From assembly GCA_903813345.2 (NCBI GenBank), contig CAIIXF020000006.1:3750501-3797095 (forward strand): DNA of 46,595 nt, written 5' to 3'. Made by a program: the position numbers and the translations under genes. The DNA comes from Owenia fusiformis (lineage: Eukaryota > Annelida > Polychaeta > Sabellida > Oweniidae). Shown one piece after another: positions 14,015 through 22,037 of the stretch; within the stretch, counting starts at the first letter, position 1, and the number at the start of each line of letters is the position of its first letter. The notes under the pieces were generated by a model, which saw only the letters and a program-made list of their open reading frames with translations, made no database searches and was not told where the DNA came from.

Positions 14015-14138
14015 ATACACTTTTTATCTTTAAATTGTGTTGTACTAGCTAAAGCATTCATTGCAGGCAACATAATTACATCAATGGGAAATCACACAAA
14101 ACATTTCTCTGTCTATTGTTATTTTGTATTCAATTTTT

Positions 14139-14144
14139 AATAAA
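14139..14144 (+). promoter_or_regulatory. Polyadenylation signal AATAAA for the 308-aa gene
   Basis: AATAAA lies 124 bp after the stop codon of the plus-strand gene and just before the nested repeat element, a sensible 3' end for that transcript. Confidence 0.5.
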
Positions 14145-14157
14145 TGATTCAATTATT

Positions 14158-15291
14158 ATCCCATCGAACGAAGTTCGGAGGGATATAGGGAACGCCTCCG
14201 TCCGTCCGTCCGTCCATACATCCTTCCATACGTCAGTCCGTCCGTCTGTCCGTCCGTCCGGGTGATAACTCAAATACCGTTGGCCCGATTTTGTTCACAT
14301 TTTGTACAAATATGCCCTATGGCGATAGAAGTTCTACTCGAAAGCCGATTTTCAAAATGGCCACTCGTTTCAAAATGGCGGCCATTTCAATGCCGATTTT
14401 ACAGTAATTTAGGTACAATATATAAAACTGTAATAGCAATGTGTTTTAAATGTAAAGAAGTTATAAAGGACATAATAAAGCTAGAAATGTAGATATTTAA
14501 GAAACACACGGCAGCCAACTTGTAAAATGGCGGCCCTTACACGCTATTTACGATTTTTGCTGTAACTTGAAAAGTAGTGGAGCGATTGTGTTCATATTTG
14601 ATATTTGAATACTCATAAGCATGGCACACTGTCTAATGATACTTTGGGTAGTAGGTGGCCATTTTACGTGTGTTATTTTACGTTTTTTCCCCATAACTTG
14701 AAAAGTAGTGGAGCGATTTTGTTCATATTTGATATGCGAATACTATATTGCATGGCACCCTGTCTATTGACACTTTGGTTTTTGGCCACCATTTTTACGT
14801 GTTTTATTTTAAGTTTTTTACTATAACACGAAAAGTAATAGAGTAATTTTGTTCATATTTGATATGTAAATACTCATGAGCCTGGCACACTGTCTCATGA
14901 CATTTTGGGTAGTAAGCGGTCATTTTGAGAAATGGCTGCCATTTTTACGTGTGTTATTTTACGTTTTTACTTTAACTGAAAAGTAGTGGAGCGATTTTGT
15001 TCATATTTGATATGTGAATACTCATAAGCATGGCACAATATCTTATGACACTTCGGCTAATAGGAGGCAATTTTTCAAAATGGCTGCCATTTACATGTAC
15101 ATGCGTGCGATTTTGTTGAAATTTTATATGTGCCTTTCTAGAAGCAATTGTCCTTTTGACAATTTGGCAACTTAGCGAGCATTTTGAAAATGGTAGCCAT
15201 TTTTATGTGTGTTTATGTACGATTCTTGCTATAACTGAAAAAGTAGTAGAAGGATTTTGTAAAAATGGCAGCCATGGCTGTTCGATGGGAT
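14158..15291. mobile_element. Nested non-autonomous repeat with (CGTCC)n and 12-bp inverted ends
   Basis: The ends ATCCCATCGAAC (14158-14169) and GTTCGATGGGAT (15280-15291) are perfect inverted repeats. Next to the left end is a short palindrome, GAACGAAGTTC, and then a (CGTCC)n microsatellite at about 14200-14260. The interior is made of about five degenerate units of roughly 130-140 bp, with starts near 14561, 14693, 14822, 14968 and 15228. Each has a version of ATAACTTGAAAAGTAGTGG followed by AGCGATTTTGTTCATATTTG and by an 'AAAATGGC(T/G)GCCAT' segment. The small frames in it are not genes. It lies between the 3' ends of the two converging Polinton genes, so neither is interrupted. Confidence 0.7.
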
Positions 15292-15511
15292 TCGCTACGC
15301 TTTGGCGTTGCTGTTGTCTAGTTGCAATATAATATCAATACAACGTTAAATTAAACTGTTCTATAATATTTACATCTGTTTGATAAGTTCTACCTACACA
15401 ATTGTATTTTAAATATAATTACAACATATTGTACACATACTCTCATATATGAGAATCGTGTAGTTTGGAAATTAATAAAAGTTGTTCCTTGATACAACAT
15501 AGAATAATTTG

Positions 15512-15517
15512 TTTATT
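15512..15517 (-). promoter_or_regulatory. Candidate polyadenylation signal for the ATPase gene
   Basis: AATAAA on the minus strand about 240 bp downstream of the ATPase stop. It is the nearest good match I noticed; no transcript evidence is available. Confidence 0.35.
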
Positions 15518-15754
15518 TTACTACTCAATAAGAAACGATGCATTGGTGAGACTTTCATCTTAGATGGATAAGAAATGAATTGAATAAGAAAGGATGCACA
15601 TATTATGATCTCTGTGTTTTCGTAGAGTGATGGTGATCACATTTTTTTGAAGCACGAGGTTTCTTTTGTAACATAAATAACAAAACAATGACATAACACT
15701 TTGTTTTATAATGTACATTTACTCTTATATTTATGTCATAAGTTTCTTTACATG

Positions 15755-17467
15755 TTAAATGCTGGTCATATCAGTACTATTACTTTCGGAATTGCTTTCA
15801 TCATTATAATAAGATTGCTCTTCATCAGTAGATTCTTCATCAGAATTGCTTTCATCATTATTATAAGATTGCTCTTCATCAGTAGATTCATCAGAATTGC
15901 TTTCATCATTATTATAAGATTGCTCTTCATCATCAGTAGATTTTGCTTCAGAATTGCTTTCATCATCATCTGTATCTTCTATGAATAGCTCATTAAACTT
16001 ATGTTCATTATTCACAAGTGCCTTTTTGATTGCAAGATCTCTAGAGACACCTCTCATCAACATATCATTCACTGCATCTACAATATTTCTGTGTAATGCA
16101 TTGTCTGCTAAACCGAAAACTTGTTTTAAGACCTTCTTATAGTGCTTCATAAATCTTTCCTTATCATTTCGTACAAGTTTCTTCTCAGCCTTTTCCATAG
16201 CTTCCTTTTCATTGTTTCCCCTATCCATATACTCCTTTACTTTATGATTATAATCTTTTTCATTATCACTTCTAGCCTTGTTTTTTAAATATACAAATAT
16301 TTCATTTAATGTAAGATCAGCATCTTCTTCACGGGAAGAATCTTGTCCTATTTGTGAGGTGGTTTCAATCTTCATTTTCTTGGGCAGTTGACCTTGCTCT
16401 TGGCACCAATTCCTGATGTGACCTTGCAAATCGTGTACGCTGTCAAAGACTAAACCACAGTTATCACATGATACCATATTGTTACATCCGCCAGAGATTA
16501 AATGAGGAGACAAACAAGGAGAAGGTCCAGTTTTTATATCATGCATTCTTGTATCCTTTTCATGCGTTTGAGGTGTTTCTGGTAGCTCATGGTGAAGTAC
16601 ATTTGCATTACTTTCACGCTGTTGCGATTGATTTGATTCATCCTGATTTTGTTTTGCTAATGGCTTTTGCAGCATTATATTTGTAGTTGTGGTAGGATTA
16701 TACAATCTCATACTCTCAGGAGTTTCTTGCTTGAGGTCTACTAACAGGTAGCTGTAAGGTTGGTGTGTAGCCTTCTCATATGAATCCAATAACTTGTGAG
16801 ACTTTCCAGGGTACATCTGATGGGCCAAAACAGATACTTGTTGACGATCCCTAGGATTCTTATACAGCACAATGTAGTGGGAATTCAAACTGAGAGTGCG
16901 ACTTTCTCTTCCACATGGAAACAGATTCTGCATCAAGCAAATCACACTTAGATTTCTGTGATGTGATCCACGCGTGTACAAATCAGTAATCCTTGTATCC
17001 TTTGTTATGTCACCCATTAAGTCGTCAAAGATCAGTATGTTCCTCTGATTCACATCCAAAAACTCTGGGTTACTCAGCTCGTCTGGTATCCCCATCATAA
17101 ATTCAATATTTGAGCTGATTGTCTTGATGTCATCATATAGAGGTTGCCATTGACTGTAACACCATATGATTCTTTGTGGTGTTGGAGATATTCTAGTACC
17201 AGCATGCTCAATCAGTTCCTTTACATATGTAGATTTCCCTGAACCTGTCGGGCCAACCACCATCATTGTGAATGGATGGTAGAGCACCTTTGAAATATCT
17301 CCTGTTGACATCATAACCTGATTTGTCGAAGAATAAGATCCCATTCCATACTGTCCTTTAGATATATGATCGTTTTTAGTTAGCTTACAGCCATGTACAA
17401 TCTTCATGTGACGAATCGTATTGTCTTTGCGAGAAAACTGCTTCGAACATTCTCTACAGCTAAACAT
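15755..17467 (-). CDS. Polinton packaging ATPase fused to zinc fingers and acidic tail
   Basis: This 570-aa protein is the genome-packaging ATPase of the element (FtsK/HerA superfamily, related to the poxvirus A32 type), expected to drive DNA into the capsid. Order of parts: a C2H2 zinc finger at residues 4-25 (C4, C7, H20, H25); the ATPase core with Walker A GPTGSGKS at 72-79, Walker B NILIFDDL at 143-150 and the conserved SVICLMQNLF region at about 174-183; a linker; a second finger of C2HC form at 334-355 (C334, C337, H350, C355); a charged helical region at about 385-497; and a very acidic Ser/Asp/Glu/Asn/Tyr repeat tail from about 498. The start is the ATG at 17465-17467, with the first finger beginning at residue 4. 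The fingers could bind element DNA. The tail is encoded by tandem DNA repeats (see 15789-15950). All catalytic motifs are intact. Confidence 0.93.
   Translation of the reverse strand: MFSCRECSKQFSRKDNTIRHMKIVHGCKLTKNDHISKGQYGMGSYSSTNQVMMSTGDISKVLYHPFTMMVVGPTGSGKSTYVKELIEHAGTRISPTPQRIIWCYSQWQPLYDDIKTISSNIEFMMGIPDELSNPEFLDVNQRNILIFDDLMGDITKDTRITDLYTRGSHHRNLSVICLMQNLFPCGRESRTLSLNSHYIVLYKNPRDRQQVSVLAHQMYPGKSHKLLDSYEKATHQPYSYLLVDLKQETPESMRLYNPTTTTNIMLQKPLAKQNQDESNQSQQRESNANVLHHELPETPQTHEKDTRMHDIKTGPSPCLSPHLISGGCNNMVSCDNCGLVFDSVHDLQGHIRNWCQEQGQLPKKMKIETTSQIGQDSSREEDADLTLNEIFVYLKNKARSDNEKDYNHKVKEYMDRGNNEKEAMEKAEKKLVRNDKERFMKHYKKVLKQVFGLADNALHRNIVDAVNDMLMRGVSRDLAIKKALVNNEHKFNELFIEDTDDDESNSEAKSTDDEEQSYNNDESNSDESTDEEQSYNNDESNSDEESTDEEQSYYNDESNSESNSTDMTSI
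15789..15950 (-). repeat. In-frame 54/51/57-bp tandem repeats in the ATPase tail
   Basis: Three consecutive units of about 54, 51 and 57 bp each begin on the plus strand with GAATTGCTTTCATCAT and encode the peptide pattern DEEQSYNNDESNSDES. All length differences are multiples of three, so the frame is kept. The opposite-strand frames over this stretch are by-products. Confidence 0.85.
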
Positions 17468-17592
17468 GGTGTTTGTCTTTTAAGAGTTTTGTTTAAATGA
17501 AGATGTCAACTAATCACTAATGAACTTATATCTGAATCTACTTTTTAGTAGCCTAGTACAGAGACATAACACGATTATTTGATGTAGGTGAG

Positions 17593-17918
17593 ATTAGGAA
17601 GAGAAGGGAATGAGAAGGAGAGGAGTAGATGAGGAGGAGAAGGGAATGAGGAGGAGAAGGGAATGAGGAGTAAAGGAAACAAGGATGAGAGAATGAGAGG
17701 AGGGGGAAAAGAATGGAGTGAGGTGGAAGAGGGAATGAGGATGATGAGGAGGGAGTGAGGAGGGGGAGGGGGGAATGAGGAAAAGGAGAGAATGAGGGAG
17801 GGGAAGAGCATGAGGGAATGAGGTTGGGGAGGGAATGGGAATGGGGAGGAGGATGAGGGATTTAGGAGGAGGAGTGGTGAGGAGGGAATGAGGAGGAGAG
17901 AATGAGAGGATGGGAGGG
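17593..17918 (+). repeat. Purine-dominated minisatellite (GGGAATGAGGAG-like)
   Basis: About 325 bp in which the plus strand is almost all A and G, with a T mainly in the recurring GGGAATGAGGAGGA motif. A short outlier of the same motif occurs at 18628-18669. It lies in the spacer between the ATPase and integrase genes. The Pro/Ser/Leu-rich frame on the minus strand is only a translation of this low-complexity run. Confidence 0.8.
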
Positions 17919-18726
17919 CACTTATGTTATGCTGGCCTGTAAACGAGCTTTTAGTTAATGCACTTAATGCTACTCAAGCTGGTCTTATCAGCTAGTGAGT
18001 GACGTCATGCTAGGATTTCCCACCATATGGCCTAATGCTTACACAGAAACTCTTTGGTATCTAAAATGTGTGATCATCTTAAAAATAGTATTACAGCTTG
18101 TAATTAATACTGAGTTGGGTCTTGAAATTAACACTTTGTGAAAGTACTACCCCTTCCTCTAATGTTTCCAGGGTTTCTCTTAATTTGAGTGAAAGTTTAT
18201 CAGATTAAAGCACCTTGATGAGAGGCTGGTTAGTTAATAAATGTATTCTCTCTGAACATTCTGGCAACTTGAACATTAAATCTCTCAAAATTGCAGGAAG
18301 GGATCAACTTGATTCAAAAATGTTCATTTAGAGAATTGTCTTGCCTATGCAGGGTTGAAAGAATTGTTTTGATCCCTTCCTGCAAACGCCCCCCAGACAT
18401 ATTTTACTAAGACCACCCCCAAAATTGGGAAACCCTAATCCTAGTAACATCTCACAAGCAAGTGGCTGTCTTATAATAGCAACCAAATGCCAGCAATGTT
18501 AAAAAGGTCAAGTTACACATTAGCGCTTTAGTGGTAGTCAGCTATGCAGGCTTTGTTTACATTCTGCAGCAGCTGATAGCAGGTCACCAGCTTTTCCTAA
18601 ACTAAAAGATCACTGCCTAACATAAGTGAGGGAATGAGGAGAGGAGGAGGGAATGAGTAGTAGAGAATGATATTGTATGCTGTGATGATTTCTTATTAAT
18701 TGGTCATTGTTGTACTGTCATTGGTT
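17919..18726. other. Spacer between ATPase and integrase genes
   Basis: About 800 bp inside the Polinton without a supported gene. It holds an inverted repeat with 15-bp perfect arms, GCAGGAAGGGATCAA at about 18294-18308 and its complement at about 18370-18384, and the GA-rich outlier near 18628. No polymerase B fragment is recognisable. Confidence 0.55.
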
Positions 18727-18732
18727 TTTATT
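18727..18732 (-). promoter_or_regulatory. AATAAA overlapping the integrase stop codon
   Basis: On the minus strand the integrase ends GAA TAA, and the stop codon is the centre of an AATAAA hexamer. If used, the 3' untranslated region would be only a few tens of bases. Confidence 0.45.
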
Positions 18733-19396
18733 CGAAATCTTTCAATTGGCTTTCGCTTAACCAACTATCAAATTTACTCGAGTAATTAAGCCAACGTACA
18801 AGCACTTGCTTGCGTCCCTTGAATCGTCTCCTACGCAAGATCTTTTCTATTCTAAAAAGTTGATTCCTCTCAACGTTTGCAGCAAGCAGCTGCGATTCGT
18901 AAAAGGCTCCTTTGATTATTTCACCATTAAGATCTGTCAACCCATAGGTTGGCGGTTCAGTCCGATTTACTGAGGTTATTATGAATAACTCTTGACTCCA
19001 GGACATCAGGTAGCCTGGAGTATAATCAGCACTCTTTTCCAATGAAATTCGCACAGTTTGATTTTCCTTAAATTTTGGTTTAAATTCCAAAGGTTGTTTG
19101 GTGTATGAGTCGTAATAGAGTTTATACCAAACTTTATCTTGATTGGATATGTTCACCTCAGAAGGAGCCATGCCAATTGATTCCATGTATGAGGAGTTGA
19201 TGGACTTTACAATATCTGGAAGACTGCTTAGATACTTGAAGGTGTTGTTAGCGTACATGTAACGCACCAATCGTTCCTTCAATCGTTTAATTCCGTTTTC
19301 CTCAATCGATGCCTTCATGTTCCCAAACGCTAAGATATGATCAATTTTTTCACGTTTCAAGTAATCCTTGACAGATTTATTCACAAATTCTCCACC
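18728..19396 (-). CDS. Polinton integrase, exon 2 (catalytic core end and chromodomain)
   Basis: This exon gives 222 residues and begins in phase with GGEF, completing the classic SDQGGEF motif that holds the second catalytic aspartate (D155 of the spliced protein). The catalytic glutamate is in KASIEENGIKRLKE (E188/E189 of the spliced protein), 33-34 residues after D155, close to the usual D,D35E spacing. After the core comes an SH3-like basic region, and a chromodomain closes the protein (LFRIEKILRRRRFKGRKQVL, then VRWLNY and the aromatic W in DSWL). The chromodomain probably guides insertion to particular chromatin. Six extra codons open upstream in the same frame belong to the intron, because the splice acceptor CAG falls just before GGT GGA. 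The spliced enzyme is 378 aa. Confidence 0.92.
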   Translation of the reverse strand, partial: GGEFVNKSVKDYLKREKIDHILAFGNMKASIEENGIKRLKERLVRYMYANNTFKYLSSLPDIVKSINSSYMESIGMAPSEVNISNQDKVWYKLYYDSYTKQPLEFKPKFKENQTVRISLEKSADYTPGYLMSWSQELFIITSVNRTEPPTYGLTDLNGEIIKGAFYESQLLAANVERNQLFRIEKILRRRRFKGRKQVLVRWLNYSSKFDSWLSESQLKDFE

Positions 19397-19528
19397 CTGA
19401 AACAGAATCATCATCTAGGTTAAAATATTGTAGAATATTTAATACAATTGCAAGATCAGTTGCTTTGATATAGTAATTCTATTTTCTCTCGCCAGATCTA
19501 TATGTACACCAACAGTGAACTATCATAC
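19397..19528 (-). other. Spliceosomal intron (132 bp, GT-AG, phase 0) in the integrase gene
   Basis: Read on the minus strand, exon 1 ends ...GAT CAG and the intron starts GTATGATAG (with an in-frame stop) and ends with a pyrimidine-rich TTCTGTTTCAG. The next exon starts GGT GGA GAA. Joining the two exons rebuilds the invariant integrase motif exactly, which is strong evidence that the intron is real and not a break. Confidence 0.93.
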
Positions 19529-19996
19529 CTGATCACTTCTTATCTGTAGCGGAGTAGGCATATCCTTTTTTAACGCTTCAAGTGCCTTGACAACCTCTCC
19601 ACCTCTTTTCGATGTTAAGGGATGCACCCACATGTAACGGGAAAGCGCGCTAACAATCACTAACAAATAGCTTATCTTTGAATTATACTTTGAATATGTT
19701 TTCAAATCAGCTAGATCCATATCGTACATTTGATACATGGATGAAACGATAATTTTGCGACGATTCTTAATTTTCTTAGGTTTTCTGAACAATGCATAAG
19801 ACTCTTGATTGTTAATCCAGCTCTTGACTTGAGCTTGAGTGATACCCAATGACCTAACTTGTCTCCACAGACGAATTGGACTCGAAAACGAGCCGGGTCT
19901 ACCTAACGTGTAATAGGCCGATTTCAGAGCTCTTTTCATGGAACTTGATAATACCTTTTTCTTAGTATTTCTAGTCTTTTTAATAGCCTTCGTCAT
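19529..19996 (-). CDS. Polinton integrase, exon 1 (N-terminal domain and first catalytic Asp)
   Basis: 156 codons from ATG at 19994-19996. Residues 1-25 are basic. Residues 28-72 (YYTLGRPGSFSSPIRLWRQV, then GITQAQVKSWINNQESYALF) are the helix-turn-helix-like N-terminal domain seen in Polinton integrases, without a HHCC zinc site. The retroviral-type integrase core starts at about 88: MYDMDLADL contains the first catalytic aspartate (D94), followed by the beta-strand and helix YLLVIVSALSRY. The exon ends at SDQ. The enzyme catalyses insertion of the element and creates the 6-bp duplication. The gene lies 73 bp after the protease frame, on the same strand, with a polyadenylation signal between them, so it is probably transcribed separately. 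Confidence 0.93.
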
Positions 19997-20047
19997 CGTA
20001 AGGTTGTAACTTCAACAAGTGAACAGAATAATTGTTTTGTGTTTATA

Positions 20048-20053
20048 TTTATT
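20048..20053 (-). promoter_or_regulatory. Polyadenylation signal after the capsid-protease cluster
   Basis: AATAAA on the minus strand, 16 bp after the stop codon of the shifted protease frame and before the integrase start. It would end a transcript that covers the minor capsid, small basic, major capsid and protease frames. Confidence 0.5.
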
Positions 20054-20069
20054 AAAATTAAAAGTACAA

Positions 20070-20562
20070 TTATAAAATTGTTGATGGGAGGGTGAGCATA
20101 ATATCATTGTACTTCACTTTTAGAAAATACTTGACAAACTCATCATTTTCTCTAAGATTGTGCTTTGAAAATGAATTGACAATACATCTCATGCTAGTTT
20201 TCCTACATCGTTTATTTAAATAGTATACACAGTGATGACCACACGTTGTGTCTAGTCCTTGAATTCTAGTGTTGTTGTATAAAAAAATGCGTACTATTGT
20301 TCACAAGAATATCTTGAAATATAGAATTATAATAGTCAGGCGAATGTCCCATGGAATCATAAAACTCTGCTGGTGCGTTATCATAAAACGCAAATGCACA
20401 CCAATGCTCTCCAACCATCGAACTATCCTGTGTGTTAACAATGAAATAGGATGGTCTTTTCGTAACTTTTGTAGGTAGCTCATCCAGTGCGTATACACCG
20501 TGAGTTTTTAAGCGCAGACAAGCGTCCGAATTCATGATTCCCTCCAATTGATACGTATTCAT
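20070..20562 (-). CDS. Adenain-type maturation protease (PRO), reading frame changes at T7
   Basis: This is the cysteine protease of the adenovirus type (C5 family), which in Polintons is thought to mature capsid proteins. The first frame (98 codons from ATG at 20560-20562) has the catalytic histidine in GEHWCAFAF (H53) and the acidic triad member in EFYDSMG (D69). It stops at 20268. The rest of the enzyme is in a different frame: the glutamine of the oxyanion hole (codon 20259-20261) and the catalytic cysteine in TTCGHHC (codon 20241-20243), ending at the TAA at 20070-20072. The switch falls at a run of seven T at 20281-20287. Total coding length would be about 163 residues, short but acceptable for the family. 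The cause may be a real mutation, an error in a homopolymer, or a recoding event; the sequence cannot tell. The start codon overlaps the stop of the capsid gene. Confidence 0.85.
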
Positions 20563-20564
20563 TA
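20560..20564 (-). promoter_or_regulatory. TAATG stop-start overlap between capsid and protease genes
   Basis: On the minus strand the capsid stop TAA and the protease start ATG overlap by one base. In the non-LTR retrotransposon SART1 a UAAUG junction is known to allow a ribosome to end one frame and restart on the next. The same arrangement here suggests translational coupling on one mRNA; that is inference. Confidence 0.6.
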
Positions 20565-21896
20565 TGTAACTGTAACACCGCGAAAGCGGTCAATCTCCAG
20601 TATTCGATGGAATGTTCCTAAAACGATCACGCACACCGGTTCTTGTAGGGCAGTCTCAAAGCGTCCTTCAAGTTTCAGTTGCCCTCCTTTAAGTAACGGG
20701 AACACAGTTTTATTTTCGTCTGCCGCATTCAACTGGAAACGAAATATCGAAAATCCTGATTTGAAATCGTCCGCCTCGATATCAGTATTGTTGTCGTGAT
20801 TTGGTAATGATGTTTCAAAGAGTCTCAAATATGCCGACAGATATTGTTCACTCTCAATTAGATCGCTGGAAAATTTTAATGTGAGTGGTTTCGAAGGTAC
20901 ATCTTGAGAATCCACCTGAGTTGTTAGACTGGATAGGTTGAAGTGATCCATGTACAGCGGATTTGTGTCATATGTACCAGCATAGGCGCGGGCTGATACG
21001 AAAAAAGCAGTGAGGCAAGAGGGTATGCGTCCTTGAAATATGTTATCCCAAGAAAAGTTAAAGTTGCCTGATGCTAGGCTTTTCACTTTGACTTCCACAT
21101 CCTGGTAAGGATATATAGCAGGCGTTCGAAGCATCACCTCGTTGTGTGCTTTAATAACGGCGGGATTAACTTCTACCATGCAAGCCTCGAAGTAAGCATC
21201 TGTTACAATTAACCGCCATTTTTGTGGATCATCGGAAACTAAACAAAATTCACTGCTATTTGGCCATAATTTTATTTTGACTTCAACTCCATTGAGAAGC
21301 AGTCGATCCGATTGAAGAAAACTTTCATATATCGGTCCAGTTAGTTCTACTTCTCGGCTGTTTCTATAATCCATATATCGCATTAATAGTCCTTGGTTTC
21401 CTCCTGTCCAAACATTATTTGTAGCGGGAAACATGTCATCTTTTCTATAGCCCTGCGCCTGCATCCATGACTTTTTATCTGCTGAAGAAAAGTTTTGTAG
21501 TACGTGCAGATAAGCTTTGTACGCAAAATCAGGCGTGGCCTCTGTAATGGATTTTTGTTGAACTTGAATGTCAATACGATTCCATAATGTTTGTAAAAGC
21601 AAGTTAATAGGACCGCATTTTTTAGGTCCCTGTATGTCACTTGGATCCCAATTCATAGTATCACCATTAGCCTGAACTATTTTTACTTTGACATGCAGGC
21701 GAGATCGTTTTAAACTCAAATAGTCCATGCCATTGTTTGGTATATTAAATTCCACACAACTACCATGGGTGAGGCTCGAAGTTGGTCGATATTCCACCCA
21801 TTTAAAACGAGAAATACTTGTATCAGTTAATGGGGTGTTAAAAAGCATTAGTTCTGTGGATGACGATTCATCACTTCCTACCAGCTTTTCCGCCAT
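20562..21896 (-). CDS. Polinton major capsid protein (double jelly-roll)
   Basis: This 444-aa protein matches the Polinton major capsid protein, a hexon-like double jelly-roll protein that should form the pseudo-hexagonal capsomers of a particle. Recognisable stretches: the N-terminal 'SSSTELMLFNTPLTDTSISR' segment, IEFNIP-type strand (VEFNIPNNGMDYLSL) at about 48-62, the 'INLLLQTLWNRIDIQVQQK' strand pair at about 97-115, the YKAYLHVLQNFSS motif at about 126-138, and a YMDHFNLSSLT segment in the second roll. Related proteins in animal genomes are often named after C. elegans F54H12.2. No signal peptide or membrane segment is seen, as expected. The start is the ATG at 21894-21896. The frame is intact. 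Its stop codon shares a base with the protease start (TAATG). Confidence 0.9.
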   Translation of the reverse strand: MAEKLVGSDESSSTELMLFNTPLTDTSISRFKWVEYRPTSSLTHGSCVEFNIPNNGMDYLSLKRSRLHVKVKIVQANGDTMNWDPSDIQGPKKCGPINLLLQTLWNRIDIQVQQKSITEATPDFAYKAYLHVLQNFSSADKKSWMQAQGYRKDDMFPATNNVWTGGNQGLLMRYMDYRNSREVELTGPIYESFLQSDRLLLNGVEVKIKLWPNSSEFCLVSDDPQKWRLIVTDAYFEACMVEVNPAVIKAHNEVMLRTPAIYPYQDVEVKVKSLASGNFNFSWDNIFQGRIPSCLTAFFVSARAYAGTYDTNPLYMDHFNLSSLTTQVDSQDVPSKPLTLKFSSDLIESEQYLSAYLRLFETSLPNHDNNTDIEADDFKSGFSIFRFQLNAADENKTVFPLLKGGQLKLEGRFETALQEPVCVIVLGTFHRILEIDRFRGVTVT

Positions 21897-22008
21897 TTCG
21901 TTTTTTCTTAGTTAATATATCGCTGACTCTGGTAGTTTTATATCTTTTCTTTAAATTGTTTGTTTTGGATTTTCTTTTTATCACAGCTTTCTTCTTTTGC
22001 GGAGCTCT
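21871..22008 (-). pseudogene. Open basic reading frame without a start, probably the tail of the broken small protein
   Basis: Between the small gene and the major capsid gene, one frame reads 45 residues of which about 20 are Lys or Arg, and it runs a few codons into the capsid gene. It has no ATG. The same frame is open upstream of a single TAA (22009-22011), where it reads a Pro/Arg-rich stretch ending in KRRRPI, overlapping the 3' part of the small gene in another frame. The pattern fits the remains of a longer, very basic DNA-condensing protein such as an adenovirus-core-like protein. I infer this from composition and position only. Confidence 0.4.
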
Positions 22009-22037
22009 TTAAATAGGTCTACGTCGTTTGCTGTCAA

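Noticed and set aside
15701-15988. Ile/Phe-rich 95-codon frame with repeats on the plus strand
   Set aside because: It is the complement of the acidic repeat tail of the ATPase gene.
17575-17811. Pro/Ser/Leu-rich 78-codon frame
   Set aside because: Translation of the purine-rich minisatellite from the other strand.
19397-19528. Reading the stop between the two integrase frames as a disabling mutation
   Set aside because: Consensus splice sites rebuild the conserved SDQGGEF motif in phase, so an intron explains it better.
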